Below, in pieces: positions 35,177 through 45,016 of a DNA stretch of 64,000 nucleotides. A program made the translations under genes and the position numbers. The notes under the pieces were generated by a model, which ran no database searches, had not been told where the DNA came from, and saw only the letters and a program-made list of their open reading frames with translations. This stretch comes from UBA4416 sp040389965 (lineage in GTDB: Bacteria > Bacteroidota > Bacteroidia > B-17B0 > Aurantibacillaceae), in assembly GCA_040389965.1 (NCBI GenBank), contig JAZJZF010000003.1:1-64000 (forward strand). Direction: 5' to 3'. Position 1 is the first letter of the stretch. Each line of letters begins with the position of its first letter.

Positions 35177-35362
35177 GATTTCAGGTTTTAAGATGAGTAT
35201 GATATTGAATGATTGTTCGTCTTGCAAGTACAGAACATCACAAAGGTAAATCGTAAACAAAAACAGCCCTGTTAAGCATATTCAAATAATTGTTAATGAC
35301 TTGTTAATGTTCACTTCTCTGAGCTTATTTTTCGCTAATATTATAGTACACAAGTCTTATCC

Positions 35363-36616
35363 TTGAAAATAAATAAATTAAATATTGTCATTGTTCTCGG
35401 CCTGACAGCCATCGCAGGGATTTTAGCAGTGCAGCTGCTTTGGACAAAACAAGCCTTTAATGTAGAGGAAAAAAAATTCAGTCAGAAAGCACATATAGCT
35501 CTGCTACATGTGGTTAACAAACTATATGAGTACAGCCACAACGAATATCCTCTTAAAAATCCTATTAATAAAGTTTCTAACGATTATTATGTGGTAAATG
35601 TAAATAACGATTTTGATGCGAGTGTTCTCGAGTATTGCCTCCGTACAGAATTTGAAAAATCGAATTTAATCACAGACTTCGAATATGCCATTTACAAATG
35701 CGAAAGTGACGAAATGGTTTACGGCAATTACATTTCTTTTACCAATAAAGCCAAGGAAAAACGTTCGGTGTATTTTCCAAAGCAAAAAAACTTAGTGTAC
35801 TATTTTGCTATCCGTTTTCCTAACGAGAACAATTATCTGTTTAGTTCCTTAAAATTCTGGTTCGTGCTCTCCGCTATACTTATTATCATTCTGGTAATCT
35901 ACGTCTATTCTATATTTACGATTATACAGCAACGCAAGTATTCAGAACTCCAAAAAGACTTTATTAATAATATGACGCATGAGTTTAAAACGCCCTTATC
36001 TTCTATCTTAATAGCCTCCAACTACCTGATCAAACAGGAAAAAATCAGTTCTGATGAAAAGCTTGAAAAATATACAGGCATCATTATTACTCAAAGTAAT
36101 AAGCTAAATGATCATATCGAAAAAATATTAAATATTGCCAGATCAGATAACGCTCCTTTAGCGCTCGAAAAGAAACCGGTTTCTGTACTGCCTGTGATCA
36201 ATAACGTTATTGAGAATATTACTTTAAAATATACACAGGTCAGGTTTAATGTGATTTCCGAAAAAGATTATACCATTTCAGCAGACGAATTTCATCTCAA
36301 TAACATTCTTTATAACCTCATCGATAATTCTATTAAATATTGCGAAGAGGATCCTTTTATAACCATTCGTTTATCAGAGGAAGGTAAATTTCTTAAATTA
36401 GAATTTACAGATAATGGCATTGGAATCCCTGTCAAAAAACTGCCCTATATATTCGATAAATTTTACCGCATCCCGGGCAACAAAAGCAATGAAGTTAACG
36501 GTTTCGGGATAGGACTCTACTATGTCAAAAAAATAAGCGACCTGCACCACTGGAAAGTGAGTGCTACTAATAATACAAGTAAAGGAATCACGATTACCTT
36601 ATTAATCCCACAATAG
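35363..36616 (+). CDS. Membrane sensor histidine kinase
   Basis: A 417-residue kinase. Two helices (about 7-27 and 163-188) enclose a periplasmic sensor of about 135 residues. The H-box is FINNMTHEFKTPLSSI (phospho-His about 212), the N-box NNILYNLIDNSIKYCEED, and the G-boxes FTDNGIGIPVKKL and VNGFGIGLYYVKKI. The frame has no ATG before the first helix and a stop shortly upstream, so TTG 35363 is the start. The response regulator begins 2 nt after its stop. The signal sensed is unknown. Confidence 0.93.
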   Translation: MKINKLNIVIVLGLTAIAGILAVQLLWTKQAFNVEEKKFSQKAHIALLHVVNKLYEYSHNEYPLKNPINKVSNDYYVVNVNNDFDASVLEYCLRTEFEKSNLITDFEYAIYKCESDEMVYGNYISFTNKAKEKRSVYFPKQKNLVYYFAIRFPNENNYLFSSLKFWFVLSAILIIILVIYVYSIFTIIQQRKYSELQKDFINNMTHEFKTPLSSILIASNYLIKQEKISSDEKLEKYTGIIITQSNKLNDHIEKILNIARSDNAPLALEKKPVSVLPVINNVIENITLKYTQVRFNVISEKDYTISADEFHLNNILYNLIDNSIKYCEEDPFITIRLSEEGKFLKLEFTDNGIGIPVKKLPYIFDKFYRIPGNKSNEVNGFGIGLYYVKKISDLHHWKVSATNNTSKGITITLLIPQ

Positions 36617-36618
36617 AC

Positions 36619-37308
36619 ATGAAGCCATATAAAATACTTTATGCGGAAGATGATAAAACACTGGCTTATTTAACTAAGGATAACCTGGAACAGCATCATT
36701 ATGAAGTTGCGCATTGCAACGATGGGAGAGAATGCCTGCAGCTCTTTAAAAAAGAACCATTCGACATTTGTATTTTTGATATTATGCTTCCTAAAATGGA
36801 TGGCTTTGAATTAGCCGTAGAAATCAGAAAATTAAATGCCGAAATCCCTATTCTTTTTCTTTCGGCCAAAACATTGAAAGAAGATAAGATCAAAGGCTTA
36901 CAATTAGGTGCCGACGATTATCTGGTAAAGCCTTTCAGCATTGAAGAACTTGTTTTAAAAGTCGAGATTTTTTTAATGCGTTCTAAAAAAAATGTGATCC
37001 GGGAGGCTCTCATTTATGAGATCGGCAATTATAAATTTAATGCCGAAAATTATGTATTATACAACTCAACAGAAAATATAAGCCTCACACAAAGAGAATC
37101 AGAATTGCTCAAACTGTTTTTAGATAATAAAAACAAAGTGCTCAAGCGCGAGCAAATTCTGAGCAAGCTCTGGGGTAACGACGATTACTTTATGGGTCGA
37201 AGCCTGGATGTATTTATTTCCCGGCTAAGAAAACTCCTTGCTTCCGAAAGCCACATTAACATTGAGAATGTGCATGGTGTCGGTTTTAAGTTTAAAACCA
37301 AAGATTGA
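36619..37308 (+). CDS. OmpR/PhoB-type response regulator
   Basis: A 229-residue regulator. The receiver (about 1-120) has acidic YAEDD, phospho-Asp in CIFDIMLPKMDGF (about residue 53), Ser/Thr in FLSAKT and Lys in YLVKPF. The winged-helix DNA-binding domain (about 135-229) reads LTQRESELLKLFL, RSLDVFISRLRKLL and VHGVGFKFK. It is the partner of the kinase just upstream. Target promoters are not apparent. Confidence 0.95.
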   Translation: MKPYKILYAEDDKTLAYLTKDNLEQHHYEVAHCNDGRECLQLFKKEPFDICIFDIMLPKMDGFELAVEIRKLNAEIPILFLSAKTLKEDKIKGLQLGADDYLVKPFSIEELVLKVEIFLMRSKKNVIREALIYEIGNYKFNAENYVLYNSTENISLTQRESELLKLFLDNKNKVLKREQILSKLWGNDDYFMGRSLDVFISRLRKLLASESHINIENVHGVGFKFKTKD

Positions 37309-37323
37309 AGCTAATCGTAAATT

Positions 37324-38523
37324 CTAATAAAACAAATTATTATAAGGAAAGCGTTTTATGTGGATCTTCTTTACAACTTCATATATTGTTTTTCTAAATT
37401 CTTCGATATTGTCTTTTCCTTTGGCACTTATAAAAAGTGATTTATGATCCAGTGTACTCATCCAGGTTTTTTTAAGTTCGTCCAACGACAAATTCTCTCT
37501 GGTCATGGGTGTGAGGTCATCTTCATCCTTTTTCACATACTTAAACGCGTCAATTTTATTGAATACCAAAATCGTTTCTTTATCCCCCGCTCCAATATCT
37601 ATTAAGGTTTGTCTTACCACAGCAATATGATCTTCGAAATTGGGATGAGAAATATCCACTACATGCAACAACACATCCGCCTCGCGAAGCTCATCCAGTG
37701 TAGATTTAAAGCTTTCTACCAATTGTGTAGGGAGTTTACGTATAAACCCAACCGTATCACTTAAAAGAAAAAATAAATTATCGATGGTTACTTTTCTAAC
37801 TGTTGTATCAAGCGTTGCAAATAATTTATTCTCCGCAAACACTTCACTTTTACTGATCATGTTCATGATGGTTGATTTCCCAACATTGGTATAACCCACC
37901 AGAGCCACACGTACAAACTCCCCACGATTTTTACGCTGCGTGGCCATTTGCTTATCAATAATTTTAAGATCTTCTTTCAACTGCGCAATTCTGTCGCGGG
38001 CAATACGTCTGTCAGTTTCAATTTCTTTCTCCCCAGCACCACCACGTGTTCCTGTGCCACCACGCTGTCTCTCCAAGTGAGTCCACATACCTGTAAGACG
38101 CGGTAATAAATACTGGTATTGCGCCAGCTGAACCTGCGTTTTGGCATGAGCCGTTTGTGCACGTTGCGAAAATATTTCTAAAATGAGGGTGGTACGATCA
38201 AGGATTTTTCTTCCTAATTCTTTTTCAAGATTTCGTTGCTGAGAGGGAGATAATTCATCATCGAAAATAACCACTTCAATATTATTTTCTTTGACAAATG
38301 TTTTTACATCATTTAATTTCCCTTTGCCTATAAAGGTAGCCTTATCGGGCCTCTCGAGTTTTTGTGTAAATACTTTTTTTGTTTCTACGCCATAGGTTTG
38401 AGCGAGGAAAGCAAGTTCATCCAAATATTCAAAAGCAAGCGTTTCATTTTGTTGTTTATTAATAACACCAATTAAAACGGCCTGCGCAATATGTACTTCT
38501 GTAGTTTTAGCTGTGGGTTTCAT
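37324..38523 (-). CDS. hflX: Ribosome-associated GTPase HflX
   Basis: A 399-residue GTPase that binds the 50S subunit and splits stalled ribosomes under stress. The N-terminal domain has VETKKVFTQKLERPDKATFIGKG-type wording (FIGKGKLND near 66) and FDDELSPSQQRNLEKELG. The linker has RQRGGTGTRGGAGEKEIETD. The GTP-binding domain has GYTNVGKST (about 207), DTVGFIRKLP (about 255), FNKID (about 325) and SAKG. A -7 box TACTTTTG (38548-38541) lies 17 nt before the ATG. It stands alone. Confidence 0.97.
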   Translation of the reverse strand: MKPTAKTTEVHIAQAVLIGVINKQQNETLAFEYLDELAFLAQTYGVETKKVFTQKLERPDKATFIGKGKLNDVKTFVKENNIEVVIFDDELSPSQQRNLEKELGRKILDRTTLILEIFSQRAQTAHAKTQVQLAQYQYLLPRLTGMWTHLERQRGGTGTRGGAGEKEIETDRRIARDRIAQLKEDLKIIDKQMATQRKNRGEFVRVALVGYTNVGKSTIMNMISKSEVFAENKLFATLDTTVRKVTIDNLFFLLSDTVGFIRKLPTQLVESFKSTLDELREADVLLHVVDISHPNFEDHIAVVRQTLIDIGAGDKETILVFNKIDAFKYVKKDEDDLTPMTRENLSLDELKKTWMSTLDHKSLFISAKGKDNIEEFRKTIYEVVKKIHIKRFPYNNLFY

Positions 38524-38599
38524 TCATTATAAATCAGGCACAAAAGTACTAATTTTTAGTCCTGATCGCTAAAATGCCACTCACTAAATAAAGATAAAC

Positions 38600-40915
38600 C
38601 TACTGCCTGGCCGTATGCAGCAAAGATACATGGCCAACCACGTTTTGCGAACGCCGTTTTAGTTCCCCGTTTTTGGCTTTAAACTCAATCTTATAAACGT
38701 ATACGCCTTCTTTGCAGAGTGCACCTTTGTACGTACCGTTCCAGCCTTCGTTAAAACTTCCAGACTCAAATATTTTTGCTCCCCAACGGTCAAATATCAT
38801 CATTTTATAATCGTACAGATCAATTCCTGCAGGCGAAAACACATCATTGAGTGTATTCCCATCCGGAGTAAAGGCATTAGGAATATATAAGGTAGAGATC
38901 TCATTTACTTTTAAAGGAATCCTGATACTATCTACGCAATTAAAAATAGTGGTTACCACAAGCTTTACCTGATAAACACCCGTATCGGCATAGCTATGCT
39001 GCGCATTGGTTTGGGCAATAGCTACAGAGCCATCATTAAAATCCCAGAACGCATCATCAAAACCTGTGGATGTATTTTGAAAGCTTACCTCAGGATTTAA
39101 AATATTAATATCTGAACCCGGCGTATAGTAAAAGCCCGCTTTTGGTTTTGGATGGACTAAAATATAATTAGGCTGTATGAAAGTGGCTACACAGCCGCTA
39201 TCTGTTGTTGCCGTCAAGCTTACACTAAATGTACCCGGAAAGTTATACGTATAACCCGGCGAAGCAGCATTAGAGGTTTCTCCCGTGCCAAAATTCCAAA
39301 GCCATGTAGTGATTGATGGTGTAGCGGCAGAAAGGTTTGTAAAGCTTACAGGCAAAGGCTGGCAGCCTTCAACCGGGCCTCCCGTAAAATTAACCCCCGG
39401 TAAAGGATTTACATTCACATAAATGGTATCTGAATGCGCTTTACAATTATTGTTATCTACAATATCGATCCAATACCGTGTAGGGACTAAGGGCGTTGCC
39501 GGCAGTGTAAGCGAATTTGTGACGATCCCTGTATTTATAGCACCTGTACTCCACCCGATGTTATAAGGTTTTATACCTCCCGAAAAACCGGAAGTCAGAT
39601 TGATCGTATTGTTTTTACAAATAGAATAATCATCCGCTGTAACAGCTGCTATCAATCGTAAAGGCTGATCTACGGTTATCGTATTGATGGTGTCTCTGCA
39701 ACCCATTATATCGCTGCCTATAATGGTATAGGTTCCTGCAGCTAATGTATTTATAACGGTGTTAGTATTTGCTGTTCCATTTAAAGAATAAGTAGGCGTT
39801 CCGTATCCCACATTGGATGTAAATGTGATGACACCATTGCTTTCTCCAAAACACACAACGCTATCCACATCTACCAACTGTAAATTCAGTTGTTTATAAT
39901 CTCCTAACGAAAAAACACCATAATTGGAATTCCCCGTAATGGTTTGGTTATTGGTTGTACTGTTGTTTGTGCTTGCCAGGTGCGTCCAGCCTGCATTATA
40001 ATACCAGGCCTGCAGATCGTTTTCTACAATAGCATTAGTGCTTCCTGCTGTGGGATCCCATTCGCTTTCTATGTAGGTAAATTGTTTATTGGCAACAGGG
40101 TTGGTATTGTAGTTACTGGTATTAATAACCCAAAAGCGATCCAGCATTTTAGGAGCATGTTCGGTATGGCAATTATTATTGAGGTCATTTACACCGGTTG
40201 GCAATGGCCTGTTATTGATTGCCGGAGTAGCATTTGTAGGGTATGTGGAAGCGCTGATAGCTCCTGTGGTTGATTGTACTCCGGGGCTGGTAATATTAAG
40301 CGTAAGCGGAATATAATTAGCAGCCAACGACCCGAAAGGAAATGTATAAACTCCCGAACCGGTATTGCCTATATTCCATTGAATGATCCCATAGCCCGGA
40401 AAAGGTGCTGTTTCGCTGATAATATAACCACTCGTTCTTGTAATAGCTCCTGTTGCAGGATTTGTAACAAATAAGGTATTACTATTCAGGTCTAACGGTC
40501 TGCTTCCTAATGCTAACACGCCAGTTGCACCACTTACAAAGGTATTGACATTAAGTGTTTTTACCCCGCTGCCCAATAAATTTAAATTATTGAAACGCGT
40601 TGGCTGGCTTCCCTGTATCATTTGATTTGGCCCTACCATTTCTGCAGTACCGGTAGTTGCTACTAATGCACCTGAGGTAGAGTTATTAGTCCAGTTTCCT
40701 GAAAAAGAAATTAGTCCCGAGTTACTGATGAGTCCTACGTTTGCACCGGCATTTGTATTTACCACCTCGCCCTGTACGGCAATTAACGCCCCCGGTTGAA
40801 CAGTAACAGCACTACCGTTATTATAGAATTCGTTTTGCGCGTAACTCTCTTGTAACCCGCTTGCCAGGAACAGAACAGATAACCACACGATAATATACTT
40901 CCTTAATTTTTCCAT
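38600..40915 (-). CDS. Surface protein with PKD domains and gliding-motility C-terminal module
   Basis: A 771-residue exported protein. Signal peptide (MEKLRKYIIVWLSVLFLASG to SYAQ) is followed by a beta-helical N-terminal half (about 25-330), a SprB-like repeat region (VVCFGESNGVITFTS) and two PKD domains (CQPLPVSFTNLS; PEVSFQNTSTGFDDAFWDFN). It ends with the gliding-motility-associated domain (YIPNAFTPDGNTLNDVF, MIFDRWGAKIFES, GVYVYKIEFKA), a type IX secretion signal of the type B kind. It is probably secreted or surface-bound. ATG 40915 avoids overlap with the preceding gene. It is last in a three-gene cluster. Confidence 0.88.
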   Translation of the reverse strand: MEKLRKYIIVWLSVLFLASGLQESYAQNEFYNNGSAVTVQPGALIAVQGEVVNTNAGANVGLISNSGLISFSGNWTNNSTSGALVATTGTAEMVGPNQMIQGSQPTRFNNLNLLGSGVKTLNVNTFVSGATGVLALGSRPLDLNSNTLFVTNPATGAITRTSGYIISETAPFPGYGIIQWNIGNTGSGVYTFPFGSLAANYIPLTLNITSPGVQSTTGAISASTYPTNATPAINNRPLPTGVNDLNNNCHTEHAPKMLDRFWVINTSNYNTNPVANKQFTYIESEWDPTAGSTNAIVENDLQAWYYNAGWTHLASTNNSTTNNQTITGNSNYGVFSLGDYKQLNLQLVDVDSVVCFGESNGVITFTSNVGYGTPTYSLNGTANTNTVINTLAAGTYTIIGSDIMGCRDTINTITVDQPLRLIAAVTADDYSICKNNTINLTSGFSGGIKPYNIGWSTGAINTGIVTNSLTLPATPLVPTRYWIDIVDNNNCKAHSDTIYVNVNPLPGVNFTGGPVEGCQPLPVSFTNLSAATPSITTWLWNFGTGETSNAASPGYTYNFPGTFSVSLTATTDSGCVATFIQPNYILVHPKPKAGFYYTPGSDINILNPEVSFQNTSTGFDDAFWDFNDGSVAIAQTNAQHSYADTGVYQVKLVVTTIFNCVDSIRIPLKVNEISTLYIPNAFTPDGNTLNDVFSPAGIDLYDYKMMIFDRWGAKIFESGSFNEGWNGTYKGALCKEGVYVYKIEFKAKNGELKRRSQNVVGHVSLLHTARQ

Positions 40916-40950
40916 TGATATACTCCTTTCAATTTGCTCTTTTATAATGT

Positions 40951-42576
40951 CTACTTTACCCTTATGATCCAAACCACGCTCATATTTGTAGGGCGGGTTT
41001 CTGTTCCGGTATTAGCATTTGTAGTAAATGTGTGCGTGTGATTTCCATCAGCAGTAATAACATGTGTATGATCCAGCTGATCAATCGTTGTAAGAAAATT
41101 TCCTACTGTTGCCAGGCCATCCCAGGGGATACCGCCGCCACCCGCAGGGGTATTAATCAGTTGACCTGTATTAGCTGCATCCATTTTATCGGTTCCAAAA
41201 TTATCGTCCCATGGCACAACGCGTCCGTTTGTGGAGTTCACACTTCCTGTGCTGCCTCCATGATTATGAGTTCCGTTTGCAGCTGTTGTTCCGGTATGCG
41301 TATGTGTTCCTACATCTTCTGTTTGCATCGTTCCACTAACAGAAGACCCTCTTAAAAATTTTCCTGTGGCGTTTAACGAAGGCATAGTTTGCCCATTATA
41401 GGGCGATTCGGCATCGGCAAGTACCTGACCGTTACACTCTACCCAACCCCACGGCAGCGTAGGTGTTGCCGTCATACTTTTATGAAAGGCTTCAATAGCC
41501 CCAATAGGATCTCCGCCAACTTCCTGCCAGCGTGTGCCGTTATAGCTCATTAAAATATTTGCGGTTACGTCATAAAGTAATAAGCCTGTTGCAGGTGCCG
41601 CTATGGCCAGGCGTTGCGCCGTGGTCATACTTGGGAACATAACCCCCTGTGTTGTAGAAACAATTTGCAAAATAGCGGAGGCTGTAGGTGCCGGCGTTCC
41701 TATTCCTACCTGGCCTGTTGTTAGCACGCGCATTTTTTCGGTATTATTTGTTTTAATAACCATATCCTGCGCATCGGTGGTTCCTAAAAAATTAGTACCT
41801 GCCGTTGTACCGGCATTACCTAATAATTGCCAGGCATTACCTGAAGAAGGCATTAATACAACATCTCCGTTTACATCTACCGAAAGGGCTTTTCCGTTAG
41901 TAGCAACAGTGGGCGAAGCAGAAGTTAAATTTGTAAAACGTAAACCTGAACTATTAGCTGTTGCCGAAGTGATCTCTACACGGTTATTAGGCGAGGTAGT
42001 ACCAACTCCCAGTCTTCCTGTCGAATCCAATAACATTTGGGGGCTGGGCGACCCGTCTCCATTGAATATAAGCCCTTTGTCAAAATTGGGGTGCGACCAG
42101 ATCCTGGCTTTTGCGGTTCCATTTCCGTTTTTAAATAAAAAATCGCCCGGATCTCTTGATCCTGCAGGGGCAGAAATCACCAACTGGCCAAAACCGCCAA
42201 TGTCAAGCGCTTCTGATGGAGTGGTTGTACCTATTCCAATATTTCCGGTACTCAAAATACGGGCGCGTTCAACGTTATTTGTTTTAAACACCACATTATT
42301 GGCATTGGTTGTTCCCAAAAAATTAGCTGCCGTAATGTTTGAATTTCCTGTTATTTCCCAGTTTAAAGTGGATGGCGTAACCAAACTGTCATAAATTCTT
42401 CCGTTTGGTGTAGAGAACAGGCTGCGTACACCGGGACCTATATACACTAAGGTGTCGCTCCTGATAGTACCTGCTACGTGTAACTTCGACAAAGGACTAT
42501 TTGTTCCAATACCAACATTTTGAGAAAATGTATTGAATACACTTAATGCAAAGAGCAAAATCAAACTGTTTTTCAT
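40951..42576 (-). CDS. Tail-fibre-like secreted protein with phage-tail-collar C-terminus
   Basis: A 541-residue protein. Signal peptide MKNSLILLFALSVFNTFSQ precedes repeated fibre motifs (VGIGTNSPLSKLHV, IGIGTTTPSEALDI, LGVGTTSPNNRVEI) typical of trimeric fibre stalks. The C-terminus from about residue 375 is a phage tail-collar-like domain (PWGWVECNGQ, a His-rich THTHTGTTAANGTHNHGG stretch, ending TRPTNMSVVWIIRVK). The paired HTH/HNH triplets resemble metal-binding sites in fibre tips. It shares long near-identical segments with the gene upstream. No phage genes are near, so a cell-surface fibre is likely. Confidence 0.82.
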   Translation of the reverse strand: MKNSLILLFALSVFNTFSQNVGIGTNSPLSKLHVAGTIRSDTLVYIGPGVRSLFSTPNGRIYDSLVTPSTLNWEITGNSNITAANFLGTTNANNVVFKTNNVERARILSTGNIGIGTTTPSEALDIGGFGQLVISAPAGSRDPGDFLFKNGNGTAKARIWSHPNFDKGLIFNGDGSPSPQMLLDSTGRLGVGTTSPNNRVEITSATANSSGLRFTNLTSASPTVATNGKALSVDVNGDVVLMPSSGNAWQLLGNAGTTAGTNFLGTTDAQDMVIKTNNTEKMRVLTTGQVGIGTPAPTASAILQIVSTTQGVMFPSMTTAQRLAIAAPATGLLLYDVTANILMSYNGTRWQEVGGDPIGAIEAFHKSMTATPTLPWGWVECNGQVLADAESPYNGQTMPSLNATGKFLRGSSVSGTMQTEDVGTHTHTGTTAANGTHNHGGSTGSVNSTNGRVVPWDDNFGTDKMDAANTGQLINTPAGGGGIPWDGLATVGNFLTTIDQLDHTHVITADGNHTHTFTTNANTGTETRPTNMSVVWIIRVK

Positions 42577-42629
42577 AAGCTATTTTTAAATTTTATTACA
42601 AACCATACACGTTCCTCTTAAGAGGAACA

Positions 42630-44909
42630 TTATTTTTTCTCCAATAATTCTGTTAATGCTTTTTCCAGTTTCTGAATGCGCTCTTCCTGCGACTGAATAA
42701 CCTGTTGTTGTTCCTGTACAGCTTTTGTAAGCATAACCGACAGCCTTGCATAATCAACAGACCACAATTCTTTTGATTCATTTTTAGGCTTGCTAACCAG
42801 TTCAGGAAATACATCATATACATCCTGTGCAATAAAACCAAAATCGCTGATTGGCGTGTCGCTGTAATTAACCACAATGTTTCCCCCGGCATCAATACTT
42901 GAACTGTGTTTTTGATAAGTGCTCGGCTGCAATTTCATGATTTTAGCCAGAATGTTACTCTCAAATGCTTTCACCTCTGTTTTTAATCTTTTGTCAGACG
43001 TAAAATAATTTGTTCCTGAAATAGTCAAATTTCCCAAACCATTTAAAGTCATTAAAGAATTTTCGACACTACTTCCCGCAACAAAATTAAAATTGCGCCA
43101 GTTAAATCCTCTGTCGGTTGCAGTCAATGCAGCACCACCATTACCGGGATCTGTATTATTCCAGAAATCCACATTGCTCGTACCTGCTATCCTGTTCATT
43201 CCTAAAACCAAAGCGCCTACCCCACCGATCCAACTTCTATCGGGTGCTGCAGGAATAATATTTGGATCACTGTTATAATTTCCGAAGGAAGAATATCCTC
43301 CCATCACTGCTAATTTAATATTGGTGACATCGGGAGAAGTAGCTGCACCGCCACTCTGAGAATTATAAAATTGATTTCCGATCCTCATATTGCCCGTACC
43401 GTTTACAACTACTTTTGTAGCTCCGTTGGATACTACATTCATTAGGCTGGTCGCATAGCTTCCGAGGCTGATATTATCTTTTTGTACAAAGTAAACCCCT
43501 GTGTTTCCATAAGAAGCGTCAATGCCTCCTATAAAACCGGCATCGCTGTTTGCCACTCCGTTAAAATCTCTGGTAGCATATAGTGCTGCATTGGTATTGG
43601 ATGTTATTTCCAGTTTTTTGGTAGGCGCCGGTACACTGATTCCCACATTTCCGTTTGGTAATAAAGTAGCAACTGTTTTGGGTGTAAAACCGGTTCCGTT
43701 ATACTGCAGGAATTTAAAATTCAGAGGCTCATTTCCATCGTCGCCCCAATAAATAAGCGATGCCGCATCATTAGTCGTTGCCAGGTTCCCATCCATATCT
43801 TCTGTAGCCACGCCTATAAAGTCTGTATTATCTTCCACCGAAATACCGGTAAGTTTTGTAAAGGGATTTAATGCTGCAAAGTTACCATCGAAACGCTCCA
43901 TAACGGTTAGCTTCGATAACGGTGCCGTATGTGCGATCCCAACGTTACCATTAGTGGCAAGCGTGCGCACACGTTCAAGATTATTGGTTTTAAAAACGAG
44001 ATCCTGTGCATCTGTTGTTCCTAGAAAATTAGTACCTGCCGTTGTTCCTGCATTCCCTAATAATTGCCAGGCATTAGCCGAAGAAGGCATTAATACAACA
44101 TCTCCGTTTACATCTACCGAAAGGGCTTTCCCATTGGTAGCAACTGTGGGCGATGCTGATGTTAAATTCGTAAAACGTAAACCTGAAGTATTAGCTAATG
44201 CTGATGTAATCTCTAGTTTGTTTCCCGGTGCAATGGTATTGATCCCCACATTACCGCCTTTATCCTGTAATACTAAAGCAGAATACCCTGTGTTTTCCAA
44301 AGATGCTTTTGGAGCGCCTCCCGTACCATAAGCCTGTATTGCACAGTGGCCAAGAGCCTCCACATGCAAATGCGATAAGCTGTTGCCATCATAAATTTTT
44401 ATGCCGTTATCTGTCCAGGGTTGAAATATATCTGAAATAACAGTCGCCGAAGAGTAACCTACATTAAAACTCGATTGTGGATATACACCATCATTCGCCA
44501 GTATGTTACCGTTAACATGTAATCTTTCTAAAGGCGTTGCTGTATTTATCCCAAAATTACCTGCCGATAAAATACGGGCACGTTCAAGATTATTGGTTTT
44601 AAAAATAACATCATTGGCATTGGTTGTTCCTAAAAAATTAGCAGCTGTAATATTTGAATTACCGGCTATTTGCCAGTTTAAAGCAGAAGGCGCAACAAGA
44701 CTATCGTAAATTCTTCCGTTCGGGGTAGAGAAAAGACTACGCACACCGGGACCTACATAAACTAAAGTGTCGCTCCTGATCGTTCCGGCTACATGAAGCT
44801 TTGATAAAGGAGCATTAGTTCCTATTCCAACGTTTTGTGCTTTTAAAAAAGACGATGCAAATAATAATGCAATTGTTAAAATTGCAACAGAAAATAAAGG
44901 TCTAATCAT
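42630..44909 (-). CDS. Tail-fibre-like secreted protein with S74 self-cleaving chaperone
   Basis: A 759-residue protein with signal peptide ending SFLKAQ and the same VGIGTNAPLSKLHVAGTI start as its neighbour. Repeated fibre motifs fill the middle. The last 122 residues are a peptidase S74 intramolecular chaperone. TSDKRLK carries the Ser-Lys pair (Ser638, Lys643) with the spacing used for self-cleavage in phage endosialidases. SDFGFIAQDVYDVFPELV and a C-terminal coiled coil (VQEQQQVIQSQEERIQKLEKAL) follow. The chaperone would trimerise the fibre and then be released. Confidence 0.88.
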   Translation of the reverse strand: MIRPLFSVAILTIALLFASSFLKAQNVGIGTNAPLSKLHVAGTIRSDTLVYVGPGVRSLFSTPNGRIYDSLVAPSALNWQIAGNSNITAANFLGTTNANDVIFKTNNLERARILSAGNFGINTATPLERLHVNGNILANDGVYPQSSFNVGYSSATVISDIFQPWTDNGIKIYDGNSLSHLHVEALGHCAIQAYGTGGAPKASLENTGYSALVLQDKGGNVGINTIAPGNKLEITSALANTSGLRFTNLTSASPTVATNGKALSVDVNGDVVLMPSSANAWQLLGNAGTTAGTNFLGTTDAQDLVFKTNNLERVRTLATNGNVGIAHTAPLSKLTVMERFDGNFAALNPFTKLTGISVEDNTDFIGVATEDMDGNLATTNDAASLIYWGDDGNEPLNFKFLQYNGTGFTPKTVATLLPNGNVGISVPAPTKKLEITSNTNAALYATRDFNGVANSDAGFIGGIDASYGNTGVYFVQKDNISLGSYATSLMNVVSNGATKVVVNGTGNMRIGNQFYNSQSGGAATSPDVTNIKLAVMGGYSSFGNYNSDPNIIPAAPDRSWIGGVGALVLGMNRIAGTSNVDFWNNTDPGNGGAALTATDRGFNWRNFNFVAGSSVENSLMTLNGLGNLTISGTNYFTSDKRLKTEVKAFESNILAKIMKLQPSTYQKHSSSIDAGGNIVVNYSDTPISDFGFIAQDVYDVFPELVSKPKNESKELWSVDYARLSVMLTKAVQEQQQVIQSQEERIQKLEKALTELLEKK

Positions 44910-45016
44910 TTTAGTAGTGGTTTTGTTAACTATTTAAAATTACGAAAATTCCGCACAGTTCCTAATAACAATGAGTAAAATTAGGCCATGAATGAGTATA
45001 AATAGTTACCGCAAAA

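Noticed and set aside
41603..42394. 263-codon plus-strand frame opposite the tail-collar gene
   Set aside because: It is antisense to a clearly real repetitive gene; the length comes from repeat bias, with no signal, motif or promoter.
38600..44909. Prophage remnant
   Set aside because: Tail-fibre-like words and an S74 domain suggested phage, but both proteins have bacterial signal peptides and no phage structural or integration gene is near.
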